From: an uncultured Aquimarina sp.
Lineage (GTDB): Bacteria; Bacteroidota; Bacteroidia; Flavobacteriales; Flavobacteriaceae
Length of the DNA: 64,000 nucleotides
Direction of reading: 5' to 3'
NCBI RefSeq assembly: GCF_947495315.1
Contig: NZ_CANLYD010000015.1
Coordinates: 114,163 to 178,162, forward strand
A program made the position numbers and the translations under genes. The notes beneath the pieces are model-generated. The model was given only the letters and a program-made list of their open reading frames with translations. It searched no databases and was not told where the DNA came from. Each line of letters begins with the position of its first letter. Positions within the stretch are counted from its first letter, which is position 1. Of the stretch, positions 18,426 to 26,692 are shown piece by piece.

Positions 18426-19781
18426 TTATAACTGACTATATAAATTGATTCTTGTTTTATCAATTTGATTTAAATCAATACTAAACAATCCAGAAGAAGG
18501 CATTTTGGAGATCCGACTTTCTTCATATCCTCCTAATATTAAAAGCCTGTCTTTATAACAGTACATCTCAGAACCTTGTAAATATAGGTTAATTAAATAC
18601 TCACTAAAAGTATTAGTAATCGTATCCAGAGTATAAAGTTTACCATCTTCAAAAAAGTAAATCATATGATCATTACTTGTAATAGCAGGATTCTTAATAT
18701 TCTTTGATAAAATTCCTATACTTTTCCACTTACCAGTAGTCAGATTGAAAGTGTGTAACTTTGCAGGCATATTATCATCAGAAATTTCAACTGTAAATAT
18801 TTTATCATTTATCAATACTCCTTCAATTTTATTTAAGAAAGGAATATTACCCACTTCATACCATAAGCCTGTTTTCAAGTTATAACTATGAATTTTATCA
18901 GAATAGACCTTTTTCCCATTTCTTTTTATTTTAACAGAACCACCCATAACAATAAGATGATTTTTATATAAAACCGAAGCAAAATTTACAGCTTTATGAG
19001 GGTTCGTATCATCTATAGAAACAGTATTACTTATAAGATCATAGACTTCAATTTTAGGGTCGAGATATTCATACCTTCTACCAGGAGATAATTGCTTCCC
19101 TCCTAATGCATATATTTTATCGTTATAAAAATGAATATTATGATACGCCCTTTTTCTAAAATCCATACTAGATTTATTCCAAGTATCTGAACCGATATCA
19201 TAAATCATAAGGTCCCCTTTATAACCTTGCCAGTTTCTACTTCGAAAAAAAGATTTTCTCATAAACTCAGAAAAAGGTGTAGTTGGGTGCGTTAAATTAG
19301 GATCAAGATCAATAGCTTGGATTTGAGACTTTACATTCGAGGAAAAATCTCCTCCCTGAACATAGATTTTGTCATCAAGCAATACCGAACCAAATGCATA
19401 AAGCGTTTCTTTCATATCAGAAAGACTTTCAAACTTCACGACTGGTTTTAACTTTCGGTCAGTGTAAATTTCAACCTTGCTAAGCTCTTCAGGGTTTGGT
19501 GTAAGATAAACCGTTAATCTCTTTTTATTGACATCAGAATAAGGAACTTCTTTTGTTTTATAACCTAGATAAGAAAAATAAATAGTATCCTTACTCACAT
19601 CATTAAATGGTAAAGTAAACTTACCTTTAGCATTAGTGACAGTACCTCTTTTCTGATTTTTCACATAAACGTTTACACCACCTAAGGCTGTTCCATTTTG
19701 TGTATCTAATACAATTCCCTTAACATTCTGTGAAATTGATAGAAAGGGAGCTAATAAAAGTAAAATAATAAATCTTCTCAT
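18426..19781 (-). CDS. Secreted Kelch-repeat protein with N-terminal carboxypeptidase-regulatory domain
   Basis: Signal peptide MRRFIILLLLAPFLSISQ, then a CarboxypepD_reg-like domain (~19-105: VKGIVLDTQNGTALGGVNVY) and a beta-propeller of Kelch-type repeats (~125-440), recognisable by KIYALGGKQLSPGRRYE, HLIVMGGSVKIKRNG and RLLILGGYEESRISK. No C-terminal sorting domain or membrane anchor is visible, so it is probably periplasmic. Propellers of this kind bind partners or glycans; no enzymatic motif is seen. It lies 100 bp after lepA on the same strand and could be in its transcript, but its function looks unrelated. Confidence 0.85.
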   Translation of the reverse strand: MRRFIILLLLAPFLSISQNVKGIVLDTQNGTALGGVNVYVKNQKRGTVTNAKGKFTLPFNDVSKDTIYFSYLGYKTKEVPYSDVNKKRLTVYLTPNPEELSKVEIYTDRKLKPVVKFESLSDMKETLYAFGSVLLDDKIYVQGGDFSSNVKSQIQAIDLDPNLTHPTTPFSEFMRKSFFRSRNWQGYKGDLMIYDIGSDTWNKSSMDFRKRAYHNIHFYNDKIYALGGKQLSPGRRYEYLDPKIEVYDLISNTVSIDDTNPHKAVNFASVLYKNHLIVMGGSVKIKRNGKKVYSDKIHSYNLKTGLWYEVGNIPFLNKIEGVLINDKIFTVEISDDNMPAKLHTFNLTTGKWKSIGILSKNIKNPAITSNDHMIYFFEDGKLYTLDTITNTFSEYLINLYLQGSEMYCYKDRLLILGGYEESRISKMPSSGLFSIDLNQIDKTRINLYSQL

Positions 19782-19881
19782 AGTTCGGGAATTTAACGAA
19801 TGTATAATTACCTAAATATAAGGAACTAATTAGCACTTAACCAAAAACTTAACTGCGTCTTAACTATTGTAGAATCTAAGA

Positions 19882-21678
19882 TTAATCATTCAACTTCAGT
19901 ACTGCCATAAACGCTTCCTGAGGGATTTCTACATTTCCAACCTGACGCATACGTTTTTTACCCTTTTTCTGCTTTTCTAGTAATTTACGTTTACGTGATA
20001 TATCACCACCATAACATTTGGCAGTAACATCCTTACGCAATGCTTTTACTGTCTCACGGGCAATAAACTTTGCACCGATAGCCGCCTGGATTGGGATATC
20101 GAATTGCTGACGCGGAATTAACTCTTTTAGTTTCTCACAGATTTTTTTACCAATACCATAAGCGTTATCCTTATGTAGCAAAGCCGATAAAGCATCTACT
20201 ATATTCCCATTAAGTAACATATCTACTTTTACTAGTTTTGATTCACGCATCCCTATAGGTGTATAATCAAAAGAAGCATATCCTTTGGACACTGTTTTAA
20301 GTCGATCATAAAAATCAAAAACAATCTCTGCCAGTGGCATATCAAAGGTAAGTTCTACACGTTCGGTTGTTAGATATGTTTGATTGGTGATCTCACCTCG
20401 TTTCTCTATACATAGAGACATTACGGATCCTACAAAATCTGATTTGGTAATAATGGAAGCCTTAATATAAGGTTCTTCTACACGATTCATAGAAGATGGG
20501 TCTGGTAAATCACTTGGATTATTAACAATGATAATCTCATCTGGATTTTTATTGGTAAATGCGTGATACGATACATTAGGAACCGTAGTAATTACGGTCA
20601 TATTAAACTCACGTTCCAGACGTTCCTGGATGATTTCCATATGTAGCATTCCCAAGAATCCACATCGAAAACCAAATCCTAATGCTGCGGAACTCTCTGG
20701 TATAAAAACCAATGAAGCATCATTAAGCTGTAATTTTTCCATAGAAGAACGAAGCTCTTCATAATCCTCTGTGTCTACTGGATAAATACCCGCAAATACC
20801 ATAGGTTTTACATCCTCAAAACCTGCAATAGCATTCTGAGTAGGTGTTTTAGCATCAGTAATAGTATCTCCTACCTTTACTTCTCTAGCATCCTTAATAC
20901 CTGTAATCAAATATCCTACATCTCCCGTCTTAATACTTTTCTTAACCACTTGATTAAGCTTTAATGTCCCTACTTCATCTGCAGAATAATCTTTTCCGGT
21001 AGCTACAAACTTAATCTGCTGCCCTTTTTTGATTTCACCATTCACAACTTTAAAATAGGTTTCTACTCCTCTAAAAGAATTATAAACCGAATCAAAAATT
21101 AATGCCTGTAATGGTTCATCAGGGTTCCCTTTTGGAGCAGGAATTCTCTCTATAATAGCAGTAAGAATTTCTTCGATCCCAATACCCGTTTTCGCACTTG
21201 CAGGAATTACTTCCTCGGCATCACATCCCAACAAATCCACAATATCGTCAGTTACTTCTTCGGGATTTGCACTCGGTAAATCCACTTTATTCAACACCGG
21301 AATAATCTCCAGATCATTTTCCAAAGCCAAATATAAATTAGAGATTGTCTGCGCCTGAATACTTTGTGCAGCATCAACTATCAGTAAAGCACCTTCGCAA
21401 GCCGCAATAGAACGAGAAACCTCATATGAGAAATCTACGTGTCCTGGAGTATCAATAAGATTTAGGATATATTCTTCGCCTTTATACGTATACTCCATCT
21501 GGATCGCGTGACTCTTAATCGTAATTCCACGTTCACGTTCCAGGTCCATACTATCTAATAATTGTGCCTGAGCTTCACGAGCCGTAACAGATCCAGTAAA
21601 ATCCAAAAGCCGATCCGCCAGCGTACTCTTACCGTGATCAATATGCGCAATAATGCAAAAGTTTCTTATATTTTTCAT
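19882..21678 (-). CDS. lepA: Elongation factor 4 (LepA, back-translocating GTPase)
   Basis: Ribosome-binding GTPase that remodels or back-translocates ribosomes and aids 30S assembly. All GTPase motifs are present: G1 AHIDHGKSTLADRL (~10), G2/G3 ERGITIKSH and DTPGHVDFSYE (~77), G4 NKVDLPSA (~131), G5 SAKTGIG. The LepA-specific C-terminal domain is intact (IGAKFIARETVKALRKDVTA, GGDISRKRKLLEKQKKGKKR). 598 residues, full length. Its leader region, 21679 to about 21812, holds a GC-rich two-hairpin repeat between a likely promoter and the start codon. Confidence 0.97.
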   Translation of the reverse strand: MKNIRNFCIIAHIDHGKSTLADRLLDFTGSVTAREAQAQLLDSMDLERERGITIKSHAIQMEYTYKGEEYILNLIDTPGHVDFSYEVSRSIAACEGALLIVDAAQSIQAQTISNLYLALENDLEIIPVLNKVDLPSANPEEVTDDIVDLLGCDAEEVIPASAKTGIGIEEILTAIIERIPAPKGNPDEPLQALIFDSVYNSFRGVETYFKVVNGEIKKGQQIKFVATGKDYSADEVGTLKLNQVVKKSIKTGDVGYLITGIKDAREVKVGDTITDAKTPTQNAIAGFEDVKPMVFAGIYPVDTEDYEELRSSMEKLQLNDASLVFIPESSAALGFGFRCGFLGMLHMEIIQERLEREFNMTVITTVPNVSYHAFTNKNPDEIIIVNNPSDLPDPSSMNRVEEPYIKASIITKSDFVGSVMSLCIEKRGEITNQTYLTTERVELTFDMPLAEIVFDFYDRLKTVSKGYASFDYTPIGMRESKLVKVDMLLNGNIVDALSALLHKDNAYGIGKKICEKLKELIPRQQFDIPIQAAIGAKFIARETVKALRKDVTAKCYGGDISRKRKLLEKQKKGKKRMRQVGNVEIPQEAFMAVLKLND

Positions 21679-21700
21679 GCTATCTCTTCAATTAATTTCT

Positions 21701-21800
21701 GGGGCGTGACCCACCTAAGGCGGGTCGGGCTTTTCGTTTCAATTCCTCGCACTTCCTTTGTCAGGCTGCGGGATTTCCTCTGCAATCCCTCACGCAGTTT
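21701..21800. repeat. GC-rich two-hairpin repeat element in the lepA leader
   Basis: About 100 bp of clearly higher G+C than the surroundings. Hairpin one is GACCCACC (21708-21715) against GGCGGGTC (one mismatch). Hairpin two is CTGCGGGATT (21766-21775) against AATCC and CGCAG (ending near 21797). The layout resembles dispersed palindromic intergenic repeats I know from flavobacterial genomes; copy number here cannot be seen from one window. Confidence 0.6.
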
Positions 21801-21819
21801 CCACTACTGTAATGACTTG

Positions 21820-21827
21820 CAAATATA
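21820..21827 (-). promoter_or_regulatory. Probable lepA -7 element
   Basis: CAAATATA on the plus strand reads TATATTTG on the minus strand, matching TAnnTTTG. It lies on the far side of the GC-rich repeat, so the lepA transcript would carry that repeat in a ~130-nt leader. Confidence 0.45.
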
Positions 21828-21910
21828 ATCGATTTTAAAAGGTTTATGTCATCTATCTAAGCATTTTTAGACCTGTTGGGTTTTAGAACGTGAAGATTCA
21901 CTATAATTCG

Positions 21911-21918
21911 TACTTTTG
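21911..21918 (+). promoter_or_regulatory. -7 element of dusB
   Basis: TACTTTTG is a full match to TAnnTTTG, 39 bp before the dusB GTG start. Confidence 0.55.
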
Positions 21919-21957
21919 CCCCATATTTAATAACAAATAACCTAACAAAGAGAGATT

Positions 21958-22950
21958 GTGGCAAAGATTGGAGACATAGATGTAGGAGAATTTCCGTTGC
22001 TATTAGCACCTATGGAAGATGTAAGTGATCCACCTTTTCGTGCATTATGCAAAGAACAAGGAGCTGATGTAGTCTATACAGAATTTATATCCAGTGAAGG
22101 ACTCATTCGGGATGCTGCAAAAAGCGTGATGAAATTGGATATTTATGAAAAGGAACGTCCAGTAGGAATCCAGATTTTTGGAGCTAACCTGGATTCAATG
22201 CTTAAATCCGTAGAAATTGTAGAAGCATCTAGGCCTGATATTATAGATATAAACTTTGGTTGTCCTGTTAAAAAAGTGGTAAGCAAAGGTGCAGGAGCTG
22301 GTATCCTTAAAGATATTGACCTTATGGTATCTCTTACCAAAGCTATGGTAGAACATACTAAGTTACCAGTTACAGTAAAAACAAGATTAGGTTGGGATCA
22401 TGATTCCATAAAAATTGTAGAAGTTGCAGAACGATTACAAGATGTAGGAGCAAAAGCGATTGCTATCCATGGTCGTACACGTGCTCAAATGTATAAAGGT
22501 AATGCCGATTGGAAACCTATTGCAGCCGTAAAAAATAACCCCAGAATGCATATTCCTGTTTTTGGTAATGGTGATGTCGATAGTCCCGAACGTGCAATGG
22601 AAATGCGTGATCAATATGGACTGGATGGCGCTATGATTGGTCGTGCCAGTATAGGATATCCATGGTTTTTTAAAGAAGTAAAACATTTTTTTGAAACGGG
22701 AGAACACCTACCACCTCCTACCATAGAAGAACGTGTCATTGCTGCACGTAGACATCTGGAAATGGCTATTGATTGGAAAGGAGAAAAACTGGGTGTTTTC
22801 GAAACCCGAAGACATTATACCAACTACTTTAAAGGGATTCCACACTTTAAAGAATACCGAATGAAAATGGTAACCAGTGATCATTCTGTAGACGTTTTTG
22901 ATACATTTAATGAAATTCAGGAAAAGTTTAGCGGATTTGAATTTGTGTAA
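21958..22950 (+). CDS. dusB: tRNA-dihydrouridine synthase, DusB type
   Basis: FMN enzyme reducing uridines of the tRNA D-loop with NADPH. It starts with GTG (MAKIGDIDVGEFPLLLAPME). Visible are the FMN phosphate/base contacts APMEDVSDPPFRALC (~17), the catalytic cysteine in INFGCPVKKVVSKGAGAG (~98), the TRLGWDH loop (~141) and IHGRTRAQMYKGNADW (~169). 330 residues, normal. It has its own promoter, is divergent from lepA, and converges with the FtsX-type permease; the 13-bp gap and the A/T-flanked TTGGTT-AACCAA hairpin around 22960-22974 may act for both. Confidence 0.95.
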   Translation: MAKIGDIDVGEFPLLLAPMEDVSDPPFRALCKEQGADVVYTEFISSEGLIRDAAKSVMKLDIYEKERPVGIQIFGANLDSMLKSVEIVEASRPDIIDINFGCPVKKVVSKGAGAGILKDIDLMVSLTKAMVEHTKLPVTVKTRLGWDHDSIKIVEVAERLQDVGAKAIAIHGRTRAQMYKGNADWKPIAAVKNNPRMHIPVFGNGDVDSPERAMEMRDQYGLDGAMIGRASIGYPWFFKEVKHFFETGEHLPPPTIEERVIAARRHLEMAIDWKGEKLGVFETRRHYTNYFKGIPHFKEYRMKMVTSDHSVDVFDTFNEIQEKFSGFEFV

Positions 22951-22963
22951 ACACCAACTTTGG

Positions 22964-24169
22964 TTAAAAACCAACTAACTTCTTATTAATTCTACTGGAT
23001 GCTAATAATGAAGCTACAATACCAATTACCGTAATTGTTAGAAATACTATAATAAAACTGGCCACAGTAATCTTGGTAGGATAAGGCAAAGAAGGTGTGA
23101 TCATAAGCAACCCAAACTGCTGTTGACATACAATCAGTATAAAACCTAAAAGCAGCCCTAATAATGCTCCTAAAATAGTCATTAACGATCCTTGAAACAA
23201 AAATATTTTTCTAATTTTTGGTAGTGCAGCACCCAAGTTGTACAATGTTTTGATATTGTTCTTTTTATCAATTATCATCATGATAATTGCTCCAGCAACA
23301 TTAAATAATGCAATGATGGCTATCAATGTTATCACCAGATATGATGCCAGGTTTTCGGTATTGAGCATTTTATATAAGGTGTCATTAAGCTGTATTCGGT
23401 TTTTTATAATCACCTGATCCTCAAAAAGAGTTTGTAATTGCTCTTTAATATCACCTTCATCTACATCAGGAGATAGCTTAAGTTCTATATTCGTTATAAC
23501 ATCATCAGGTAATTTTAATAAATCTCTTGCCAATCCTATGGTAGAAAAAATGTACTTTTTATCGAGATCTTCATTTACCGTGTAAATTCCAGTGTTGACA
23601 ACTGCTTTTTTTCTAAAAGCCTTAGATGGATCTTTGGGAATTCCTTTTCCAGGTTTAGGAACGTATATGTTTAAGAAATTGGTATATATCTGTTCTACAC
23701 CCATTCCTAATTCTCTACTAATACCATATCCGGCAACCACTTGTGCATCATTACCAGTCAACCATTCTCCGGCAAACACAATACTATCAGTTTGAATTAC
23801 ATTTTTATAATTAACATCAACACCTTTTATAAAACCTGTTTTTTCTTTGTCTTTAAATCCTAGGAATACACGTTCTTCTATAATTTCAGAAAAACTAACA
23901 ACCCCTTCTAAATTAGTTAGTTTTTCTTTTTGAGCATCTGTAAAAGTAAATGTTTTTCCACTTGATGGAAAAATCTTAAGATCTGGGTCAAAATAAGAAG
24001 AAAACTGCAGACTAAAATCCTTTAGCCCTGCAAAACCACATAAAACCAGAAATAACGCCATGGCACCTATTACCACTCCTGCTGCTGCAATACCCGTAAT
24101 AATATTGATTGCATTACTGCTACCAGGAGAAAATAAATAACGCTTAGCGATGTAGTAGGAAAATTTCAA
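22964..24169 (-). CDS. FtsX-family ABC transporter permease, LolC/LolE-like
   Basis: A 401-residue inner-membrane protein: N-terminal helix (~20-42, ITGIAAAGVVIGAMALFLVL), a large periplasmic MacB-like domain (~45-270) and three C-terminal helices (~275-395). This four-helix plan is that of LolC/LolE, which release lipoproteins from the inner membrane to LolA. The ATPase LolD is not nearby. It follows rbfA by 98 bp on the same strand, an arrangement common in Bacteroidota. Whether it exports lipoproteins or another cargo is inferred from family only. Confidence 0.85.
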   Translation of the reverse strand: MKFSYYIAKRYLFSPGSSNAINIITGIAAAGVVIGAMALFLVLCGFAGLKDFSLQFSSYFDPDLKIFPSSGKTFTFTDAQKEKLTNLEGVVSFSEIIEERVFLGFKDKEKTGFIKGVDVNYKNVIQTDSIVFAGEWLTGNDAQVVAGYGISRELGMGVEQIYTNFLNIYVPKPGKGIPKDPSKAFRKKAVVNTGIYTVNEDLDKKYIFSTIGLARDLLKLPDDVITNIELKLSPDVDEGDIKEQLQTLFEDQVIIKNRIQLNDTLYKMLNTENLASYLVITLIAIIALFNVAGAIIMMIIDKKNNIKTLYNLGAALPKIRKIFLFQGSLMTILGALLGLLLGFILIVCQQQFGLLMITPSLPYPTKITVASFIIVFLTITVIGIVASLLASSRINKKLVGF

Positions 24170-24267
24170 ATCGTTAAATACGAATCTAAATAAATTTAAT
24201 TTTTTGAATAAAGATAAAAGAATAAAGGATTATTACCTCTTTATTCTTTTCCAAACACTATAAAATT

Positions 24268-24660
24268 TCACTTCTTCTTGCGGCGTGGTAATAAATCAGG
24301 ATTTTCTAATGGATTTTCTTTTCCTTTTATCGCCTTATCTATGTTATCTATATATTCTAAAGAATCATCTATAAAATAAGACAATTCCGGCATACGACGA
24401 AGCTGATTTTTAGTACGCTGAGCTACCTGATGTTTAATCTGTGATTTTACCGCATTTACTTCCGTCAGCACTCTTTCTCCTTCGTTATGAGGAAAAACGC
24501 TCATATATACTTTCGCAATCGATAAATCTGTTGTCACACTTACCTTAGTAACAGAAACTAAAATCCCTTGTACTCCCGCTTCACGTAATGCGTGTTGTAT
24601 TACATCCGCAACGTCACGCTGTAATACTCCACCTATTTTTTTCTGTCTGTTTGTTTCCAT
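24268..24660 (-). CDS. rbfA: 30S ribosome-binding factor A
   Basis: Cold-shock-linked KH-fold protein needed for maturation of the 16S rRNA 5' end. The 130 residues show the N-terminal METNRQKKIGGVLQRDVADV, the KH core VSVTKVSVTTDLSIAKVYMS and the motif RTKNQLRRMPELSYFIDDS near residue 85, ending with a basic tail RRKKK. Length fits the family. First gene of a probable rbfA-permease unit. A -7 box lies only 5 bp from the ATG, suggesting a leaderless or nearly leaderless mRNA. Confidence 0.95.
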   Translation of the reverse strand: METNRQKKIGGVLQRDVADVIQHALREAGVQGILVSVTKVSVTTDLSIAKVYMSVFPHNEGERVLTEVNAVKSQIKHQVAQRTKNQLRRMPELSYFIDDSLEYIDNIDKAIKGKENPLENPDLLPRRKKK

Positions 24661-24665
24661 GACTG

Positions 24666-24673
24666 CAAAAATA
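24666..24673 (-). promoter_or_regulatory. -7 element abutting the rbfA start
   Basis: CAAAAATA on the plus strand is TATTTTTG on the minus strand (TAnnTTTG). It ends 5 bp from the rbfA ATG, so transcription would begin at or next to the start codon. Confidence 0.4.
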
Positions 24674-24853
24674 GGTAATTATGCGATGTATTAATTTCTT
24701 TTGTTATAAAATCCTTTACTTATCCCTATTTTGTACTTTTACTTCTTAGTAATAAAGACATCTCATGAAATGAGCCATAGAAATTAGGTTTATACCTTCC
24801 AAAATGATTCATGGCAAATTACATCTGACAATAAAAAAGAAGAAAATAAACAG

Positions 24854-25294
24854 ATGAATCATATTAATAAAATAGAACATATCGGAATTGCGGTAAAAGA
24901 TATTGATCAGGCCAATACATTATATGAGCAACTATTGGGTGTTCCTCCGTACAAACAAGAAATTGTAGAGAGCGAAGCAGTAATCACGTCATTTTTTAAA
25001 GTAGGAGAGAATAAAATCGAGCTTGTTGCCAGCATTAGAGAAGATGGACCTATAGGGAAATTTATTTCTAAAAAAGGTGAAGGTATCCATCATATCGCTT
25101 TTGATGTTGATGATATTGAACAAGAATTAGAAAGATTGGAAAAAGAAGGGTTTCAATTGATAAATAAAATCCCAAAAAAAGGAGCTGATAACAAGCTTGT
25201 TGCCTTTATACATCCTAAAACTACCAATGGTGTTTTAGTAGAGCTTTGTCAAGAAGCCCCTCCCCAACCCTCCCAAAAAAGGAGGGAGCATTAG
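24854..25294 (+). CDS. mce: Methylmalonyl-CoA epimerase
   Basis: Interconverts (2S)- and (2R)-methylmalonyl-CoA for propionate and branched-chain amino-acid degradation. Two vicinal-oxygen-chelate repeats are seen: IEHIGIAVKDIDQANTLYEQ (~7) with the first metal His, and GIHHIAFDVDDIEQELERL (~82); the family end GVLVELCQE carries the last metal Glu. The following 13 residues (EAPPQPSQKRREH) are not typical: they are encoded by a GC-rich palindrome (25255-25290) that seems to have replaced the original stop region. Methylmalonyl-CoA mutase is not in the window. Confidence 0.93.
   Translation: MNHINKIEHIGIAVKDIDQANTLYEQLLGVPPYKQEIVESEAVITSFFKVGENKIELVASIREDGPIGKFISKKGEGIHHIAFDVDDIEQELERLEKEGFQLINKIPKKGADNKLVAFIHPKTTNGVLVELCQEAPPQPSQKRREH
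25255..25290. repeat. GC-rich palindromic unit overlapping the 3' end of mce
   Basis: A C-rich then G-rich block with arms CCCTCC (25268-25273) and GGAGGG (25281-25286) around an A-rich loop. It encodes the unusual Pro/Arg-rich tail of the epimerase and resembles common intergenic palindromes in Bacteroidota. Confidence 0.5.
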
Positions 25295-25342
25295 GGTAGA
25301 TTTTAAAGCGCTAAAAGTTTTCTCAAAATATAGAAAGATTTT

Positions 25343-25374
25343 TTTGGCGTGTTTATTACAATTACTTAAATTTG
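25343..25374 (+). promoter_or_regulatory. Promoter of the CAT-anticodon tRNA
   Basis: A -33 TTTG (25343-25346) and a -7 TAAATTTG (25367-25374) are separated by 20 bp, matching the Bacteroidota pattern. The tRNA begins 13 bp downstream. Confidence 0.65.
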
Positions 25375-25386
25375 CGCTCCGTTTTA

Positions 25387-25460
25387 GGTCCCATAGCTCA
25401 GCTGGTTAGAGCATTTGACTCATAATCAAAGGGTCCTTGGTTCGAGCCCAAGTGGGACCA
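25387..25460 (+). tRNA. tRNA with CAT anticodon (elongator Met, or Ile2 if lysidine-modified)
   Basis: A 74-nt cloverleaf: acceptor GGTCCCA (25387-25393) with TGGGACC (25453-25459), D-arm GCTC/GAGC, anticodon stem TTTGA (25414-25418) with TCAAA (25426-25430), loop CTCATAA with anticodon CAT at 25421-25423, T-arm CTTGG/CCAAG around TTCGAGC, and discriminator A at 25460. The 3' CCA is not fully encoded. CAT could be elongator Met or TilS-modified Ile2; the sequence alone does not settle this. Initiator Met is unlikely because the first acceptor pair G-C is matched. Confidence 0.95.
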
Positions 25461-25464
25461 CCTA

Positions 25465-25497
25465 AAAGCCTTAGTGAAAACTAGGGCTTTTTTTTAT
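25465..25497 (+). terminator. Terminator of the tRNA unit
   Basis: AAAGCCTTAG (25465-25474) pairs with CTAGGGCTTT (25481-25490, one G-T pair) and is followed by a T-run. Confidence 0.75.
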
Positions 25498-25829
25498 GAA
25501 ACAAAGCTAAACAAATCTTGCAGGAGAAGCTTTTCCTTCAAGAAGAATTAGTCAAAGGAATCTCAAATAGGACTAAAACAAGATAGTAACAACGATAAAA
25601 CCACTTCCCTTTCTTACCACATCTAATTGACGTGCTAAAGCAAAAAAAATATATTAAACATTGACAATCAACAATTTAAATAGTAATTGTTAATAAAACT
25701 TGATAAAATAATTTTTTAAATAGAATCCCTCCCACTACATTTACTATCTGAGATCACTACATTCTGGTATGTTTTTTGGGGAAAGAACATCAGTAATGAT
25801 AAAGGGAATACAAATCAAAACTTGTAATT
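25498..25829. other. AT-rich stretch with no recognised gene
   Basis: About 330 bp between the tRNA terminator and a small gene. No reading frame with convincing composition, no clear inverted repeat and no TAnnTTTG match were seen; part of it presumably holds the promoter of the small gene at 25830. Confidence 0.5.
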
Positions 25830-26003
25830 ATGCAGTATAAAGTAATTGATACTAAAAGCCAACACTTTGGTAAAGTATTAGATTTTAAGTCTTGCGCAGA
25901 TGTTAATGATTTAGGTGGCGTAATTTTAAAAATAGATGAAGAAACTTTTTCACTATTCCGATTTAACGAAGTCGAAAAAATAGACACCATTTTAGCTAGT
26001 TAA
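25830..26003 (+). CDS. Small hypothetical protein, 57 residues
   Basis: ATG to TAA encodes MQYKVIDTKSQHFGKVLDFK followed by a regular mix of charged and hydrophobic residues (DLGGVILKIDEETFSLFRF, then NEVEKIDTILAS). The pattern of alternating hydrophobic residues suggests a small soluble beta-rich or alpha/beta fold rather than random translation, and there is no signal peptide or membrane helix. It converges with ribE, 16 bp away. I do not recognise the family. A Shine-Dalgarno is not evident, which is normal for this phylum. Confidence 0.6.
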   Translation: MQYKVIDTKSQHFGKVLDFKSCADVNDLGGVILKIDEETFSLFRFNEVEKIDTILAS

Positions 26004-26019
26004 AATAGTTTTGGGGAAC

Positions 26020-26607
26020 CTATCCCAATTCTGTAATTCTTTTTACATATTTACCGATAACATCAAACTCTAAGTTTACAACCGTACCCACCTCGAAGGT
26101 ACTGAAATTGGTATGCTCATATGTAAAAGGAATAATCGCTACGCTAAATTCATTCTTTTTAGAATTCACAACAGTTAAACTCACACCGTTAACTGTGACC
26201 GATCCTTTTTCTATGGTAATATTACTTAAAGAAGGATCATACTGAAATGTAAAATACCAACTCCCATCTGCTTCTTTGATACTTGTGCAGGTAGCTGTCT
26301 GATCTACATGACCTTGTACAATATGACCATCCAAACGAGCACCCAGTTTCATTCCACGTTCTAAATTCACAACCTGTCCTTCTTTCAGATTAACAAGATT
26401 TGTTTTGTCCAATGTCTCCTTTATTGCAGTAACCGTATACAAATCACCTTCAATTGATACTACTGTAAGACAAACTCCATTATGGGCAACGCTTTGATCA
26501 ATTTTTAGTTCAGAAGTAAAATTCACACGGACAGTAATATGCAGATTTTCCTGTTCCGTTTTCAGATTAGTGATCGTTCCTAATTCTTCAATGATTCCAG
26601 TAAACAT
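26020..26607 (-). CDS. ribE: Riboflavin synthase (alpha chain)
   Basis: Dismutates two 6,7-dimethyl-8-ribityllumazine molecules to riboflavin. The 195 residues show the invariant start MFTGIIEELGTI and two tandem lumazine-binding barrels: repeat one with SVAHNGVCLTVVSIEGDLYT (~40) and repeat two with KGSVTVNGVSLTVVNSKKNE (~135), each containing the VNGVCLT-type motif, plus GHIVQGHVDQ between them. Stand-alone and divergent from pdxA with an 85-bp spacer, so promoters for both lie there. Confidence 0.96.
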   Translation of the reverse strand: MFTGIIEELGTITNLKTEQENLHITVRVNFTSELKIDQSVAHNGVCLTVVSIEGDLYTVTAIKETLDKTNLVNLKEGQVVNLERGMKLGARLDGHIVQGHVDQTATCTSIKEADGSWYFTFQYDPSLSNITIEKGSVTVNGVSLTVVNSKKNEFSVAIIPFTYEHTNFSTFEVGTVVNLEFDVIGKYVKRITELG

Positions 26608-26625
26608 AATTGCGAATTATTTAGT

Positions 26626-26633
26626 TAAATTTG
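26626..26633 (+). promoter_or_regulatory. -7 element likely for pdxA
   Basis: TAAATTTG in the ribE-pdxA divergent spacer matches TAnnTTTG on the plus strand, 60 bp before the pdxA ATG. Confidence 0.45.
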
Positions 26634-26692
26634 TGACCTTAAAATTTGTCATCTGTTTTTAGATTTCAAAAATACTTATAAAGTAGGTTATA

